From Heterohyrax brucei (lineage: Eukaryota > Chordata > Mammalia > Hyracoidea > Procaviidae), in contig CM053141.1 in the NCBI GenBank assembly GCA_028571685.1, positions 139,838,833-139,902,832 of the forward strand: a stretch of 64,000 nt of DNA, written 5' to 3'. The translations under genes and the position numbers were made by a program. Every line of letters begins with the position of its first letter. The stretch's first letter is position 1. Positions 12,000 through 24,226 of the stretch are shown here, piece after piece. The notes below the pieces were generated by a model. It ran no database searches. It was not told the origin of the DNA and worked only from the letters and a program-made list of their open reading frames with translations.

Positions 12000-12442
12000 C
12001 TGTTGCCATTATCATCAATCTATTCTAGGCCTTGCTCAGCTCATTTGCCTACTATTGTAATATTTCCTCATTTGATTTCTCTGCTTTCAGTAGCCCCACA
12101 ACTTCCCTTAGCCTTCTAATCTACCCTAGCTATGGCAACCAAATTAATACTCCTGAAAATCACTCTCATCATGACACTTCCCCACTCAAATATTTCAAAA
12201 CATCCAATCACCTTGAATGTAGAATTCAAACATCTTAGTTTGGCATTCAAGGCTTTCCATAATCTAACTGCCAGCTATCTATCCAAGATTATTTCCCACT
12301 CCTCTCCCTCAACCAAGAATACAGCCAACTACATCCCATCCAGCGTTTTCACTTCACCTTTACCACATTATTTTGAAGAACCATGTCTTTCATACCATTT
12401 GTCCTTCCTTCAGTGCCCTTACTCTTCTCAGCATTTCAAGTA
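12000..12442 (-). mobile_element. Ancient L2/CR1-like LINE 3' relic
   Basis: The phrases 'agtttggcattcaaggcttt' and 'ccataatctaactgccagct', then 'catttgtccttccttcagtg', follow the order of a common ancient mammalian LINE relic read in reverse. The plus-strand frames here are chance products of its pyrimidine-rich sense strand. Confidence 0.45.
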
Positions 12443-14618
12443 ATGTTAAGTGGAAAACTAGTCTCTCTTCCGTTAGAAGGGGATAAGGCAAGATCGGATT
12501 CCATAAGCTATCTGAATGACAAATCAAATAAATTATCCAAACATTTTAGGTTATTTTGATTGTCTCAGTTATTGACAATCAGATACAAGTTTTATTTAGG
12601 CTCTGGAAGAATTTATAAACTCTTGTTAGTGATGTGGTTCTTCCAGGTAGAAAATACTGTTCAAATAGACTGAAGCCATCAAATTATCTACACTGGATGA
12701 GAAATAATACCAATTGACTGATAGAAATGACTTTACTTTTTTGTCATTGAGCAGAGGAGTAGTCAGAAGTTGTAATTATCAATAAGACTAGACAAGCACT
12801 TGGTTAACTTTAGGCAAGTGAAACACCCAGATGACTGTCCAGCTAAAATCCTGTATCGCCACGTCTTCTCTGTGTGACAATTTGAGGATCTGCATCAGGA
12901 ATGCATTCTTTTCGACTATCTCACCAGCTGGCTTTGCCCCTACTTGCAAAAATACCTTTCCTTCATTCTCTCTCATGCTTTGCAGCATGCTTACATCAGC
13001 AAGTAAGAGGCTTCCCAGCCAGGAATGTAGCTTCTTGGTCCAGACTGTCTCCTACTTCTCAGTGAAGAGGCTTACATTGATTGTGCTTATACCTCATGAG
13101 AGTAGATTTTCATTTCCTTTCCCTCTTGTCACATTCCTCCACTTTTTGTCTTCTTACCTTGGGTTTTAATTCTCTCCCACCTTGTTGGAATTTTGAGCAC
13201 CCTAGTTTTCTTATCATTCCTCGGTTCTTCCCAAGAACTTTGCATGCTGCTCTCCCCTTCTCCCAGTACTTTGACACTGCTCAAAACAGATTGCTTTTAG
13301 TTCCCATGTCTATTTCTTTCCTCAGGAAGAAAGATAAATGTAACACATTCTCTGACTTCTCCTTAGTTCCATTTCTCCTGGTTTCTATGATTGGAATCCT
13401 GATCTACCGGGCCACCCCTCTATTATTGCCTCTGTTGATCAACACCATTAACCACATGTTTTCCTGCTAAAGTATGAGATAGTTGCTCTAGAAAATTCTC
13501 ACTGATTTCATTCATCGACTTCTGGGAGACTCAACCACATACAAAGCTCAGAAGCAGGTATCTCGGGCCTTTTCAGAAACTGCAAAAACACTTCTCTATT
13601 ACATCTTATAAAGTAGAAGGGTTAAAAGCTTAGATTTCCTGCTCAGGTGCATCTGTTATGCGTGATTGCAGAGGGCCATGTACCTTTCCTTTATAGCCCT
13701 TTACAGTGATTATAAATTACATATGTGATTGTCTGCTTAATCTCTAAATTCTTAACACTGACATAAGCATCACCCTCCAGTTTGCTACTTATTACCCCAA
13801 ATATAGATTCCAAGTAATAGGTTTCACAACCATCACACTGAATATTCAGCAGCATGTAGAGAACATTTCCACTTGCAGCAAAGACAAACAAGAATGATGA
13901 TGCACTTGCAGGCATGTATTCTGAATTCAGATGGGTTGACAGTCATAGGTATTGCAAAAAAGCAAATAAAGGAGCTTCTGCTTGGACTACAGAGTCAGCA
14001 AAGAAGATTACAAGCATCCTTGTTGATGCTGGGGCCTTCTGGGCAACAAAGCCACACGAGAGTTCTTAGTGGAAAAGGCTGCCTGGCTTCAACTCTAATA
14101 ACCTGAACACAGTGTTGGGCAATTAGCCACTGGTGGTGGCCTCCGGGGCATACTTCTGGTCACCTTGCAACAAGAGTGCCTTCCTCATATGGGCCAGAGA
14201 AACACACACCAGTTTACCATTCATGCTCCTTCCCCAGCCCCTAGAAAGATTTGTTTCTCTTCTCTTTCCTCCAAATCAAATATTGTTTCCTGTAGATTAT
14301 TATGCAGTCCTTTATGACATCATACCCACTCCTCTTGTCCTTGTTCTTAGGCTACAGAAACCAGAAATACAACAAGGAGTAAAGAGCCCTGGGACAAGAG
14401 AGAACTGAATTCCAGTCATGATTGTATACCATTCCCTAGCCTTTTGGTCAGGTCAAAGCGTATTTCCTGGACCTGTTTCTTTAGATGGTAAATACTGAGC
14501 CATCTACTCCAGGTTTTGCTGGAGATTTTTTTGTTGTTTGTTTGTTTGCTTTTTGCTTTTACCTTAGGTAGACCTTCTAGGACTGAGTTTTTCAAACTAG
14601 GTATTGTAATCCACTAAA
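12443..14618. other. No gene or clear repeat recognised
   Basis: Pyrimidine-rich on the plus strand at 12,830-13,470, which opens frames of 110-130 codons with low-complexity L/S/F content. No motif, splice border or start context supports coding. Confidence 0.45.
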
Positions 14619-14774
14619 AATCCATTGCTGTTCAGTTGATTCCAACACGGTGACCCTATAGGACAGAATATAGCTGCCCTGTAGGGTTTCCAAGGAGTGG
14701 TTCATAAATTTGACCTATGTATGTTCTGCTTAGCAGCCAAGCTCTTAACCAATGAACCACCAGGGCTCCTGTAA
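14619..14774 (-). mobile_element. AfroSINE
   Basis: Tail 'cattgctgttcagttgattc', body complement 'ccctgtagggtttccaagga', head complement 'ctcttaaccaatgaaccacc'. Confidence 0.9.
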
Positions 14775-14784
14775 CACACTCCAA

Positions 14785-14942
14785 AAACCACCCACTGCTG
14801 CTGAGTCGGGTCCAACTCATAGAACCCTAGATGTCTGAGTAGAACTGCTCCATAGAGTTTCCAAGGAACACCTAGTAGATTTGAGTTGCCGACTTTTTGG
14901 TTTTCAGATGTAGCACTGAACTCACAATGCCACCAGAATTTG
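14785..14942 (-). mobile_element. AfroSINE
   Basis: Second reverse copy 10 bp from the first: 'gctgagtcgggtccaactca', 'actgctccatagagtttcca', ending 'aatgccaccagaattt'. Confidence 0.88.
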
Positions 14943-15056
14943 TATAACACATTAGTGGGTCATAAAATCAGTTTTTAATTGGAATGGAATAAAGACCTCA
15001 GACTACATTGCATGGGACATTGTCTAATGAAATTTTTATTTTTTCTGTGTGTGTAC

Positions 15057-15215
15057 AGGAAACCCTGGTGATACAGTGTTTAAAAGTTCAACTGCTAATT
15101 CAAAGGTCAGTAGTGTGAATATGCCAGCTGCTCTTTGGAAACTCTATGGGTAGTTTTCTTCTATCCTACAGTATCACTGTGAGTTGGAATTGAGTCAAAG
15201 GCAATGGGATTTTGC
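15057..15215 (+). mobile_element. AfroSINE
   Basis: Head 'aaccctggtgatacagtgtt', body 'tttggaaactctatgggtag', tail 'gagttggaattgagtcaaag'. Confidence 0.9.
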
Positions 15216-15284
15216 AGTATGTACCTAAGGATTGGGTTTCATACATACGTCTTATTGTGGATCAAAGTAAAAATGCTTTAAAAA

Positions 15285-15532
15285 CTCTGCCCTACAAATA
15301 CAGATAGAAAATAAATTAGTGGTTGCATAGGACTAGGGTGGGAATGGGGAGTAACTATAAATGTACTTGAGGTTTCTTTTTAGAGTGATGGAAATGTTCT
15401 AAAATTAGATCATGATGATGGTATACAATTCTGTACATATACTAAAATTCATTGAATTATACACTTAAGATCAGGGAATTTTCAGATATATAAGTCATAT
15501 CTCAATAAATCTATTTTTTAAAAATATAAAAC
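15285..15532 (+). mobile_element. Old L1 3' end
   Basis: Typical old mammalian L1 3'UTR phrases in order: 'attagtggttgcataggact', 'gtgatggaaatgttctaaaa', 'gaattatacacttaagatca', 'atatctcaataaatctattt', then an A-rich end. Confidence 0.75.
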
Positions 15533-15610
15533 ACTACCCTTAAGATCCATGAATTTGCTGTAGGATATCTACCAATCCTCCAAAATTAAATCATAAATTT
15601 TATCTTTCCA

Positions 15611-15768
15611 TGGAAACCCTGGTGGTGTAGTGATTAAGAGCTACAGCCACAGTTTGAATCTGCTGGGGACTCTTTGCAAACTCAATGGGACAGTTCTACT
15701 CTGTCTCTAGGGTCACTATGAGTTGGAATCAATTTGATGGCAGAGATGGGTTTGGTTTTTCGTTTGTT
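15611..15768 (+). mobile_element. AfroSINE
   Basis: Head 'aaccctggtggtgtagtgat', body 'aactcaatgggacagttcta', tail 'atgagttggaatcaatttga'. Slightly shortened in the middle. Confidence 0.9.
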
Positions 15769-16020
15769 TAGGGAGAGGGCATATTGCTTTTATCAGATTC
15801 TCAAAGGGATCCAAGATCCACAGAATTATTAAGAACCACTTGATCAAATGAAGTGTAAATTTTTCTGTCACTAAAATTCTATAATTCTAAACCTCAAATT
15901 TTGTTTTAATTTTATATTGTTGAGAATGAAATTTTGCTTTAAAGTGTTCGTAAGTTTTGTTTACCAACCCAGTAATCTGAGTGGATTGTATCATGTGTTA
16001 AAATCTTTTAAAGGTGTAGT

Positions 16021-16140
16021 AATCCGAAAGGCTTGAAACAATCTAAGTGTCCATTAAGAGGGGACTAGTTAAATAAATTGATACTTGCAAAAATATAAAC
16101 TTTCAAATATATAAATTTTTATGCATAATTCAAGTATTAA
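16021..16140 (+). mobile_element. Old L1/HAL1-like 3' fragment, copy 1
   Basis: Contains 'acaatctaagtgtccattaa' and 'gactagttaaataaattgat', a typical L1 ORF2 C-terminal/3'UTR stretch. About 63 bp are nearly identical to 16,822-16,884. Confidence 0.6.
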
Positions 16141-16474
16141 TAGTAGCATCATTATTATCTGATTAAGTTTACCTTCAATTGGTTTATATACACAGGGTTT
16201 TTAATTATAGTCACATCTACAATTCATATATGCCCATTGAATATTCTAATGGTATGTGTACATCTAATTTTTTCCCCATGCTTTTCTACCTATATCAGTG
16301 ATTCATAAGTCCAAGGGGGGCAGAACTCACAGATCTTTAACAGCCATTTACTGGGGTATCAAGCCCTTTGGTACCAAATATAAATAAAAGTTAAGATATA
16401 AAAAGGAACAAGAAAAGAGATTCTATATGCCAGACTGGAAACTCTTAGGAGGATGACAGTATAGAGAGAAATTT

Positions 16475-16636
16475 AAAACACAACTGTGTGCCCTTGAGGC
16501 AATTCCAACTCATAGTATAGGATAGAATAGAACTGCCCCATACACTTTCCAAAGAGTGCCTGGAGGATTTGAATGGCAGACCTTTTGGTTAACAGCTGTA
16601 TCTCTTAACCAATATGTCATCAGAGTTTCCAACATG
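16475..16636 (-). mobile_element. AfroSINE
   Basis: Tail 'gaggcaattccaactcatag', 'agaactgccccatacacttt', head complement 'tctcttaaccaatatgtcat'. Confidence 0.88.
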
Positions 16637-16821
16637 GAGATAGGAAAAGTTATTTTTCCTTGAGGGAGATGTTTTGCAAGCCGGCAATGAACTGTCAGCT
16701 AACTAAGTACGTTGTGAGTTCCTCAGTGGCAAGAAACATGTCTAGTCTACCTACCAGTGCTAAAAATAAGGTTTTATAGATGGTAAATTACAATATGATT
16801 TTACATTGCACCATAGTGTGG

Positions 16822-17110
16822 TAATCCCAAAGGCTTGGAAACAATCTAAGTGTCCATAAGAGGGGACTAGTTAAATAAATTGATGCTTTCAAACCATTAC
16901 AGTAATGAAGCACATTTACATTCATGGTTATAAAATGATCTCCAGGATATACTATTGAAAATGCAAGGTATAGAAGATTTTCATTCAAATAAAAAATAAA
17001 TAGGGAGATTTTATGCATATTTCTGGATGGATACGGAGATCTGTTAATGACAAGTGCCTCCAAAATACAAAAAAGCATTACAGGTGGGAAGGAGAATAGC
17101 TTTTCATTAT
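16822..17110 (+). mobile_element. Old L1/HAL1-like 3' fragment, copy 2
   Basis: Starts with the block shared with 16,021 and continues with 'tgatctccaggatatactat' and 'gcaaggtatagaagattttc', as expected in old L1 3' ends. Confidence 0.6.
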
Positions 17111-17261
17111 ATACAATCTTTGTCCTATTTGAGTTTTTCCATTTATAAATGCATTAATATTTCATTGAACATTTTTTACGTAATATTATAAATAAATGTC
17201 AGTGTCACCATGTATATAGCCCATTTGCATACCTTACCATATTTAATGTAAACAACATCTC

Positions 17262-17342
17262 ATTTTACAGGGGAAGAAACTGAGGCTCAGAGACCTTGTG
17301 TGATTAGCACAAAGTCACGCAGTCAGATAGTAAACGGGATAT
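17262..17342 (-). mobile_element. MIR SINE, partial
   Basis: Reverse MIR core: 'ttttacaggggaagaaactg', 'aggctcagagaccttgtgtg', 'agtcacgcagtcagatag'. Confidence 0.85.
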
Positions 17343-18051
17343 CCTATACTTGACCCAAATCCTTGTCTTTCTGTCTACCGATGCTTTTTTCACAACTGCC
17401 CAGACCAAGCACATGTGGTTATAAAACCATGATACTCTTAACATTGTTCAGTCAGTTTATTCTGTGCTCAGACATGTTGCTTTTGCTACATGTGGCAGGC
17501 CAATCTTAAAACTACTACATAATATTTTCCACAAGCCACCTCCTCCTTCCAGTCCTGTTGGGGCCCAACTTCTTTATTTACCCGGCTCCTGATGATAGGG
17601 TATTGCATCTTTGTACCAACTCTTATTTCCAGCTTGTTTGTTCACATCCCCCAGCTATACCAACCCCTGAAGGCATTATCTGTCACCTTGGATCTCCCAG
17701 CTATCTTCATCACTCACCTCCAGTATTAATTCATTTTTCATTGAACTCATACTTGTTCCTTTCTCCATTCCTTTCTTCCAGGTACTACATTCTCTCCTCC
17801 TTATTCTACGTAACTTCTTACCCATTCATCTACTCCCAAAATAATCCATCCCTGCTGAAAGTTTCTTCTCCTCACTGACTTAGCTGTGTGACAGTTTTTA
17901 CCAAAGAAGCAAGTATTTTGATATCTTTGTGTGTTATCTATTTTAACACACTCCTTAAAAGCAACACAAGTCCACTTTTCTGACATCAAAATGGTAGTAT
18001 AGTACACATCAAGAATCCTTTTTCTTTAAACCAACAATCTTAATTCTGTGG
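17343..18051. other. No gene or clear repeat recognised
   Basis: Pyrimidine-rich plus strand at 17,540-17,880 opens a frame of about 106 codons with no recognisable content. The remainder is AT-rich. Confidence 0.45.
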
Positions 18052-18245
18052 TGGGCAGTATGGCACGTTGGTTAAAGCATAACTGTGCAATTAATCTGGA
18101 TTTGAATCTTAGCTCTGTCAACTAATAACTGTATGAGCTTTAAAATTTTAATTATACCTATTTCCTTATTTGCAAATAAGGATAATACTATTTACTTTAT
18201 AGGTTTTCTGTGATGGCTGTGGGATACAATAACAGTGCCTGGGAT
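18052..18245 (+). mobile_element. MIR SINE
   Basis: tRNA-like head 'tggcacgttggttaaagcat', 'ctggatttgaatcttagctc', 'aactgtatgagctttaaaat', and the low-identity tail 'acaataacagtgcctgggat'. Confidence 0.85.
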
Positions 18246-18309
18246 AATAAAAGGTTCAGCTCAAAGCAGTTGCCAAGTAAGCATCTCTCCTTTTTGCTTC
18301 GTATCTCTG

Positions 18310-18481
18310 TTCCAAAACCAAACCAAACCTTATGCTGTCAAGTTGATTCTGAGTCATAGCAACCCTATAGGCCAAACTAGAACTGCCCGATAGAGTTTCC
18401 AAAGAGCACTTGGTGGATTCCATCTGCTGACCTTTTGGCTAACAGCTGTAGCGCTTAACCACTACACCACCAGGGTTTCCG
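18310..18481 (-). mobile_element. AfroSINE
   Basis: A-rich start, 'tcaagttgattctgagtcat', 'actgcccgatagagtttcca', head complement 'gcgcttaaccactacaccac'. Confidence 0.92.
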
Positions 18482-19085
18482 TATTGCCCTCAGCTCTCCA
18501 CAAACCTTGCAAAACGCATCCTCTCTCCTCAACCCCACGCCACTTATCTTTCAGTCTCAAAACCCATCATCTCCCTTGAGACCAAGAAAATGAATCTCAT
18601 CATGACCGTTACATTAAGATGTTTGCAGAAGACTACTAAGTGAGCATCCTCTACCTTATAACATTTTGTGCCTTAAACCCTGTTTGCAGTAGGTAGGCTA
18701 AAAAACATTTCTCTTAGATCATTCAGTTCTAGGTTCTAATCTCATAGTTAATCCCATTTTCAGAGGCAACAAAATTCTCTCTGTGCTACATTAGAACTCA
18801 CAGGAAAAGCTAGTGGCGTCCATTTACATTAATTTACAGTGGTGACTGCTGACACACTATGCCAGAGAATGTATTCCAGCCTTGAGTTCTATTTTTAGAC
18901 AATTGTTCTGAGGATCATCAGACACTTGTCCCATTTAGCAGTTGGAATATTTAAGCATCCTACTGTTTTTTAAATAACAGAGACAATCCAGCCACAAAGA
19001 TATATTTTAAGCTGAGGGGCTTCGTTTTGAGTTCCAGTTTTTTTTTAATGCTAAATTAATAGAAGGATATCAAGATTCAAGTTAA
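18482..19085. other. No gene or clear repeat recognised
   Basis: AT-rich; no frame or repeat supported. Confidence 0.45.
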
Positions 19086-19089
19086 CATA

Positions 19090-19192
19090 AGGCTAGGACT
19101 CTAAGCAAAGCCACATAGCAGCTGCTGTTTGAACCACTAACTTTTTGTTTAGCAGCTGGGCACTTAACCACTGTACCACCGGGCTCCTAGCA
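19090..19192 (-). mobile_element. AfroSINE, head half only
   Basis: 'gctgctgtttgaaccactaa', 'ttgtttagcagctgggcact', 'taaccactgtaccaccgggc'. The tail half is missing. Confidence 0.85.
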
Positions 19193-19796
19193 GAGGGAGC
19201 CCTATGGCAAATAATTCCTATTCCCCTAAATTTTCCTGGTAATCCAGGAGTGTCTAAACAACAAGGCAGCTGTTCTTTCATTTCAAGCTACATCCAATCA
19301 ATAACAAAAACTCAGTTAAAACCGTCCCTTTAGAGGTGATAGTAACAATGGATTTGACCTGAGACAACTTTAAAAAATCGTTTTATTGAAAATAACATTC
19401 TAAAGAAGTGACAAAAATGGCACCAATGTTCTTTTACTCTACTAATTACATCAAATATTAAAATTATACCCCCAAGGTTAGTCTCTGTTGTCTTCTAGAT
19501 ATCTCACAGATTTTGCCTTGTGTTTCAGAGAGGAATTTTGAAATGCAAAAAGCTAGTGAACTTAATTCTCATTTCCCATAGAGTACATAGAGGGAAAGAA
19601 AAGGAATAAATACTGATACTCAGCTTTTTCCCTATTAATGTATGGTTTCATCATCCCATGAGACTTAGCAGAAACAAATAAAGGCAAATTTAACATGATC
19701 TACATTTTTATCAGACTTTGCCAAATAAAAATGCAGGCTGCCTGGTTAAATTCAATCTCAGGTAAATAATATTTGGGGGGCACAAGTGTGTCACAA
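19193..19796. other. No gene or clear repeat recognised
   Basis: AT-rich unassigned sequence. Confidence 0.4.
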
Positions 19797-19962
19797 GTGA
19801 AGTCCCGGTGGCACAGTGTTTAAAAGATCAGCTGATAACTGAAAAGTTCATAGTATGAACTCCAGTTCCTCCTTGGAAACCCTATGGGAAAGTTCTACTC
19901 TGTTCTACAGGATTGCTATGAGTCTGAATTGATTTGACAGCAATTGTTTGGTTTTGCGTCAT
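19797..19962 (+). mobile_element. AfroSINE
   Basis: Head 'gtcccggtggcacagtgttt', body 'ccttggaaaccctatgggaa', tail 'gagtctgaattgatttgaca'. Confidence 0.9.
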
Positions 19963-19987
19963 GTCCCAAATATTGGATGAGGCATGT

Positions 19988-20197
19988 TGTTGTTATTGAG
20001 CGGCATCAAGTCACTTTTTGACTCACAGCCACCCCATGTGGCAGAGTAGAACTGCCCCATATGATTTTCTAGACTGTTACCTTTACAGAAGCAGATTTCC
20101 AGGTCTTTCTCCAGCAGAGCAGCTGGTTAGGTTGGAGCCATCAGCCTTTTGGTTGGTAGCCAAGTGCTTCACAGTTGTTCTACCAGGGATTCTTTGC
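19988..20197 (-). mobile_element. AfroSINE (long variant)
   Basis: Reverse copy with the extra 'actgttacctttacagaagc' segment; head complement 'aagtgcttcacagttgttct'. It lies 25 bp from an opposite-strand copy, so the pair could form a hairpin in RNA. Confidence 0.88.
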
Positions 20198-20589
20198 ATG
20201 GAGCATACTGATACTCAAAAATTATCAGTTGATTATTTCAGTTCCAATTTGACTGGATGTGTGGTATTTTATCAGTCAACATTATTTCTAAAATGCATAG
20301 AACTGGATGACTTAAAATCAGAGGGCATGAATCAGGGGCTATTTGACAAATGCCAGTAGGATAACAACTTCACCTAAAATACTAATCTCCCACCCCATGT
20401 CTTACACTTCCAGCCCTGTAAGATCTGTATTTTAAATTTTAGCCCATATTTGTATAGGGTCAGTCAGATTGTCCAGTGAGGAGTAACTTTGAAAAGCAGC
20501 TTGGCTTTAACAGTAAATCAATTTTTTTCAGTTAGAAGGAGTCATTCTAGATTAACCCTCCCGCGCCACTCCCCCACATCCCCTGAGAC

Positions 20590-20790
20590 AATGACATCAT
20601 GCTTGTTAAGGTAGAGGGTCAGGGACAAAACAGAAAGACCCTCAGTGACACAGACTGACACAGTAGCTGCAACAATGGGCTTGAATATTGATTGTGGATG
20701 GTGCAGGATCAGACAGTGTTTTGTGCTGTTGTACACTGGGTCACTATGAGGCAGAACTGATTCAACGGGCACCTGACGACAATAACAAAA
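20590..20790 (+). mobile_element. RTE LINE 3' tail
   Basis: 5'-truncated RTE insertion: 'catgcttgttaaggtagagg', 'cacagtagctgcaacaatgg', 'acagtgttttgtgctgttgt', and the end 'cacctgacgacaataac'. Matches the 3' ends of the longer copies here. Confidence 0.88.
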
Positions 20791-21324
20791 ATTGACCACG
20801 CAATGTTTTTAGGTAATAAGAAAATGAGCACTATTTGTACCTTAGTTATAACCTACTAAACTACCTGAAACATTTGCCTATTGAATAGGTGGCTTTTATG
20901 TCATGTAAATGGAAATAAGTAACAGTAGATTATTGACTTCACACTGATAACTGAAATTAAAATCTAAAACGTTCATTTCATTGTATGTTGCTAATAAAAG
21001 TGTAATGGTAAGTGAATTAGAGAGTAGGCAGTCTCAGAGGGAAGTCTCATTGCAGGGATCTCAACAAGGATACAGAGGATACCTGGATGTGAATTTGCGT
21101 GTGATCTCCCACCCTAACCATTACTCCTCCCACAACTTATACCAAGCTGCTAGGGACGGTCAGGGTGCTGGTTAGCCCACCATCCTGCATTAGACGCTGC
21201 CCATATGGCAATGCTGATGTAGATACTAATTTTGAATCACTGAATAAAATTAAAAAGAAAATAGATTCTAACAAATGTGTAAGCCCTGAAAGCAGAAAAT
21301 AGTTCAAAATTTGGTTATTTCTTA
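20791..21324. other. No gene or clear repeat recognised
   Basis: Unassigned; the frame of about 64 codons at 20,981-21,175 has no support. Confidence 0.4.
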
Positions 21325-21482
21325 AACCAAACCCATTGCCATTGAGTCAATTCTGACTCATAGTGACCCTGTAGGACAGAGTAGAACTGCCTCATTGAGT
21401 TTCCGAAGAGCACCTGGTGGATTCAGACTGAGGACCTTTTGGTAAATAGCTATAGCACTTAACCAGTATGCCATAAGGATTC
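21325..21482 (-). mobile_element. AfroSINE
   Basis: 'attgagtcaattctgactca', 'agagtagaactgcctcattg', head complement 'gcacttaaccagtatgccat'. Confidence 0.92.
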
Positions 21483-23095
21483 CAAAGGCAGTCCTGTATT
21501 TTGTTAAGCATATACCAGTTACTCAACAGCTTTAAAAATGTTTTAAAGAAAAGGGAGCGAGATGATTATTAGACATAGTTAATTTCCTTTCATAAGCAGA
21601 CAACAAAGCAAAAGTTCTTGATTTTTTGAAATAATTGTTTTATTATAGTATTATGCACTACAAAATAATTTCGACATAAACTAACTCAGCACCATTCCTT
21701 TTTTTACCAGTTCTTCATGTGACATCTAAATGAATTGATCTAACAAAATGAAGGCTGAATTGCTAATCAGGTGACAGTAGGATGAATACTTCAGTCAGGC
21801 ACAGACTTTTAGTACCAATGCATTGTTGCATTTACAAAGCTAGAAGAGCTTCGTCTGTCATCTGCAAAATTTCTCAAGTTATGAGAAAACCCACCCAACA
21901 ACAGAATGACCATTTAACACCTTAGTATTAGATCACAAGTCGGTAACAGAATGTGGTGACTGGCTATAAAATAATTTGCCTTCACAAGCAGAATATAACA
22001 ATAACGTGTGAAGAAATCTATCTGACTTAAAATTAAATGTGCTATGTTTGCTGAGAGTGATCTTGTAATTTAAAAGCAAGTCTAGAAATCAGCAGACTAT
22101 CTCTGCCATCTTTTTCAACATTTTGAATTCTCTTCTTTATGAATGGATTCAGCATAGTTTTTAAGTAAAGTCCCCCCAGCTTGATTTCTCTACAACTTCT
22201 TCAAAAGCAGGTAACTGAATCATGACAATGTTTCAAATTATATACAAATATATCATATAAAATATTATATTATCAATTGAATTATGTGATTTTCAGGTAC
22301 ATGATTTTCAAGTACATCTGGAGATCACATAAGCAAAAACAGCTTGTTGGAAGCATGTTTTTGAACATATTTTGATTTCTGCTTAACTAACTTTCCTTTC
22401 TTGTCTATGTTTGTCAACATCATAATTTTTTATAGTTCATTCCATAATATTCATCATTACTCAAGTTATAATTTCAAGTTAAAGATGACTCAAAATACTC
22501 TTAATTCTTAGCCTTCCATAGCTTTTGGCACCTACAGGCTATCTGTCCCCGATATCTGTCTTGGTCAGCTGTCAGGAGACTATGATCCTACATTCCAACA
22601 ATTTGCCACAGAAAGACAGCTATTGAGTAGCCTGATGCACTTGTCTTTTGGATATAAATCAAGTGCTCCTTAAGTTTCAGTTCCTTCAATCAATATCTCT
22701 ATTAACTTAGCATCTAAGGAAACTGTAAATTGTTAAGTTGATGTAAATCAGCTGAGAATTAAAGGAACGTGGCAATAAAAGTCCCAAGGCAATCAGTGAA
22801 TTATAAGGTTTCTGATGCATTGTTCTCATTTAGCTCACCTTTAATGTAACTGCTTTTATTTGAGGGTTAAGGAGGAATCCATGTGAACTCATGATATGAT
22901 TTGGGTAAAAATCTGTGGTACTTAGAAACTGAGGATGTTAACTACATTTATTAATCAATATAAATATCTGTACCTACCAAAGATAAAGGGTGAATACTTT
23001 GAGGCTAAAATCAACACAGAAATTTGAAGGATAGACAGACTGGACTGACTCCATGGCCCTCCTGGGATTTTGCATTGCTTTGAGATGTCTTATAG
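21483..23095. other. No gene or clear repeat recognised
   Basis: 1.6 kb of AT-rich sequence, all frames short. One of the longer repeat-free stretches in the window. Confidence 0.5.
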
Positions 23096-23310
23096 GAGCC
23101 CTGGTGATACAGTGGTTAAGCCCTTGGAAGCTAACTGAAAAAGTCAGTAGTTCAAACCCACCAGCAACACTGAGTCTCCAAGGGAGAAAGATACAACAGT
23201 CCGCTCCCCAAACAATTTACAACCTTGGAAATCTATGGGGCAGTTCTATTCTGTCCTGTAGGGTCACTATGAGTTGGAATTGACTCTGGCAAGGAGTTGG
23301 TTTTTTGTTT
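23096..23310 (+). mobile_element. AfroSINE (long variant)
   Basis: Head 'agccctggtgatacagtggt', extra segment 'agatacaacagtccgctccc', body 'aaatctatggggcagttcta', tail 'agttggaattgactctggca', then a T/G-rich 3' end. Confidence 0.92.
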
Positions 23311-23764
23311 GTTTTTGATGTGTCTTAGTACCTAGTCTGCAGCCAGCAGAGATAAACTCAGAGTGAACCACACCACAAATTGATGGTACAGAGATAACAC
23401 GGGCATGGGGAAAAACTTAAAAGTAGAAACAGTAAGAGGAGTAGGTGCTGAACAGATAAAACAATGGGTTCCCAGCTACCAAAATAACACCAGGTGCCAG
23501 GGGGATGGTGAGTGTCCAAATTTTAAACTTCGATGAAATCTTGCTCTTCTTTTGGAATGGTTTTGTTCCTACAGTTCCTAATAATCTGAATAAAGTTACA
23601 ATTCCTGTAATTCTAAATTTCCTGTCAAACTTGTCAAACATCAGTAAATTCAATGGAGTTTGCAAAACAAACAAAAAAACCCAAAATGTTACATAATTAA
23701 TGAATATGCAGATTTGTTCCTTGCCTAATTTACTACAGGTGTAACACTGGTACATAATAGTTAA

Positions 23765-23922
23765 AAAACCGAAACCAAACCCACGCCATCGAGTAGATTC
23801 CAACTCACAGCAACCCTGTAGAACTGCTCCATAGAGTTTCCAAAGAGTGTCTGGAGGATTTGAACTGCAGACCTTCTGGTTAGCAGATGTTGCACTTAAC
23901 CCCTATGCCACCAGGGTTTCCT
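23765..23922 (-). mobile_element. AfroSINE
   Basis: 'catcgagtagattccaactc', 'agaactgctccatagagttt', head complement 'gttgcacttaacccctatgc'. Confidence 0.92.
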
Positions 23923-24130
23923 GTAACTGATAGTTCTCTATTTAAATTCTCAAATACAAAATAATCATATTCAATCCAAACACCCATTTTAGAGAGGTGG
24001 TATGAATAGTTAATATTTTTTTCAACATCAGTGGCGATCATCTGATTTCCACTAAAATTATCCCCCAAGTGCTACCATTTGTAGGGTTGATATCTGCTAA
24101 AGCATTAACTAGGAAATTTTAACAAATTGA

Positions 24131-24226
24131 ATATATGGATTGAACTATGGAGTAATATATGGATTGAACTATGGAGTAATATATGGATTGAACTATGGAG
24201 TAATATATGGATTGAACTATGGAGTA
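24131..24226 (+). repeat. 24-bp tandem repeat, 4 perfect copies
   Basis: Four identical 24-bp units starting at 24,131, 24,155, 24,179 and 24,203, each beginning 'atatatggattgaactat'. A degenerate fifth unit ('aaatataaattgaattgtg') runs into the family A repeat terminus, so the unit appears to derive from that terminus. Confidence 0.97.

Noticed and set aside
12831-13470. Plus-strand frames of 112 and 129 codons
   Set aside because: They arise from pyrimidine-rich sequence, are rich in L/S/F/P, and have no motif or supporting borders.
24131-24226. CRISPR-like regular repeats
   Set aside because: The 24-bp units are directly adjacent with no spacers, and the genome is mammalian.
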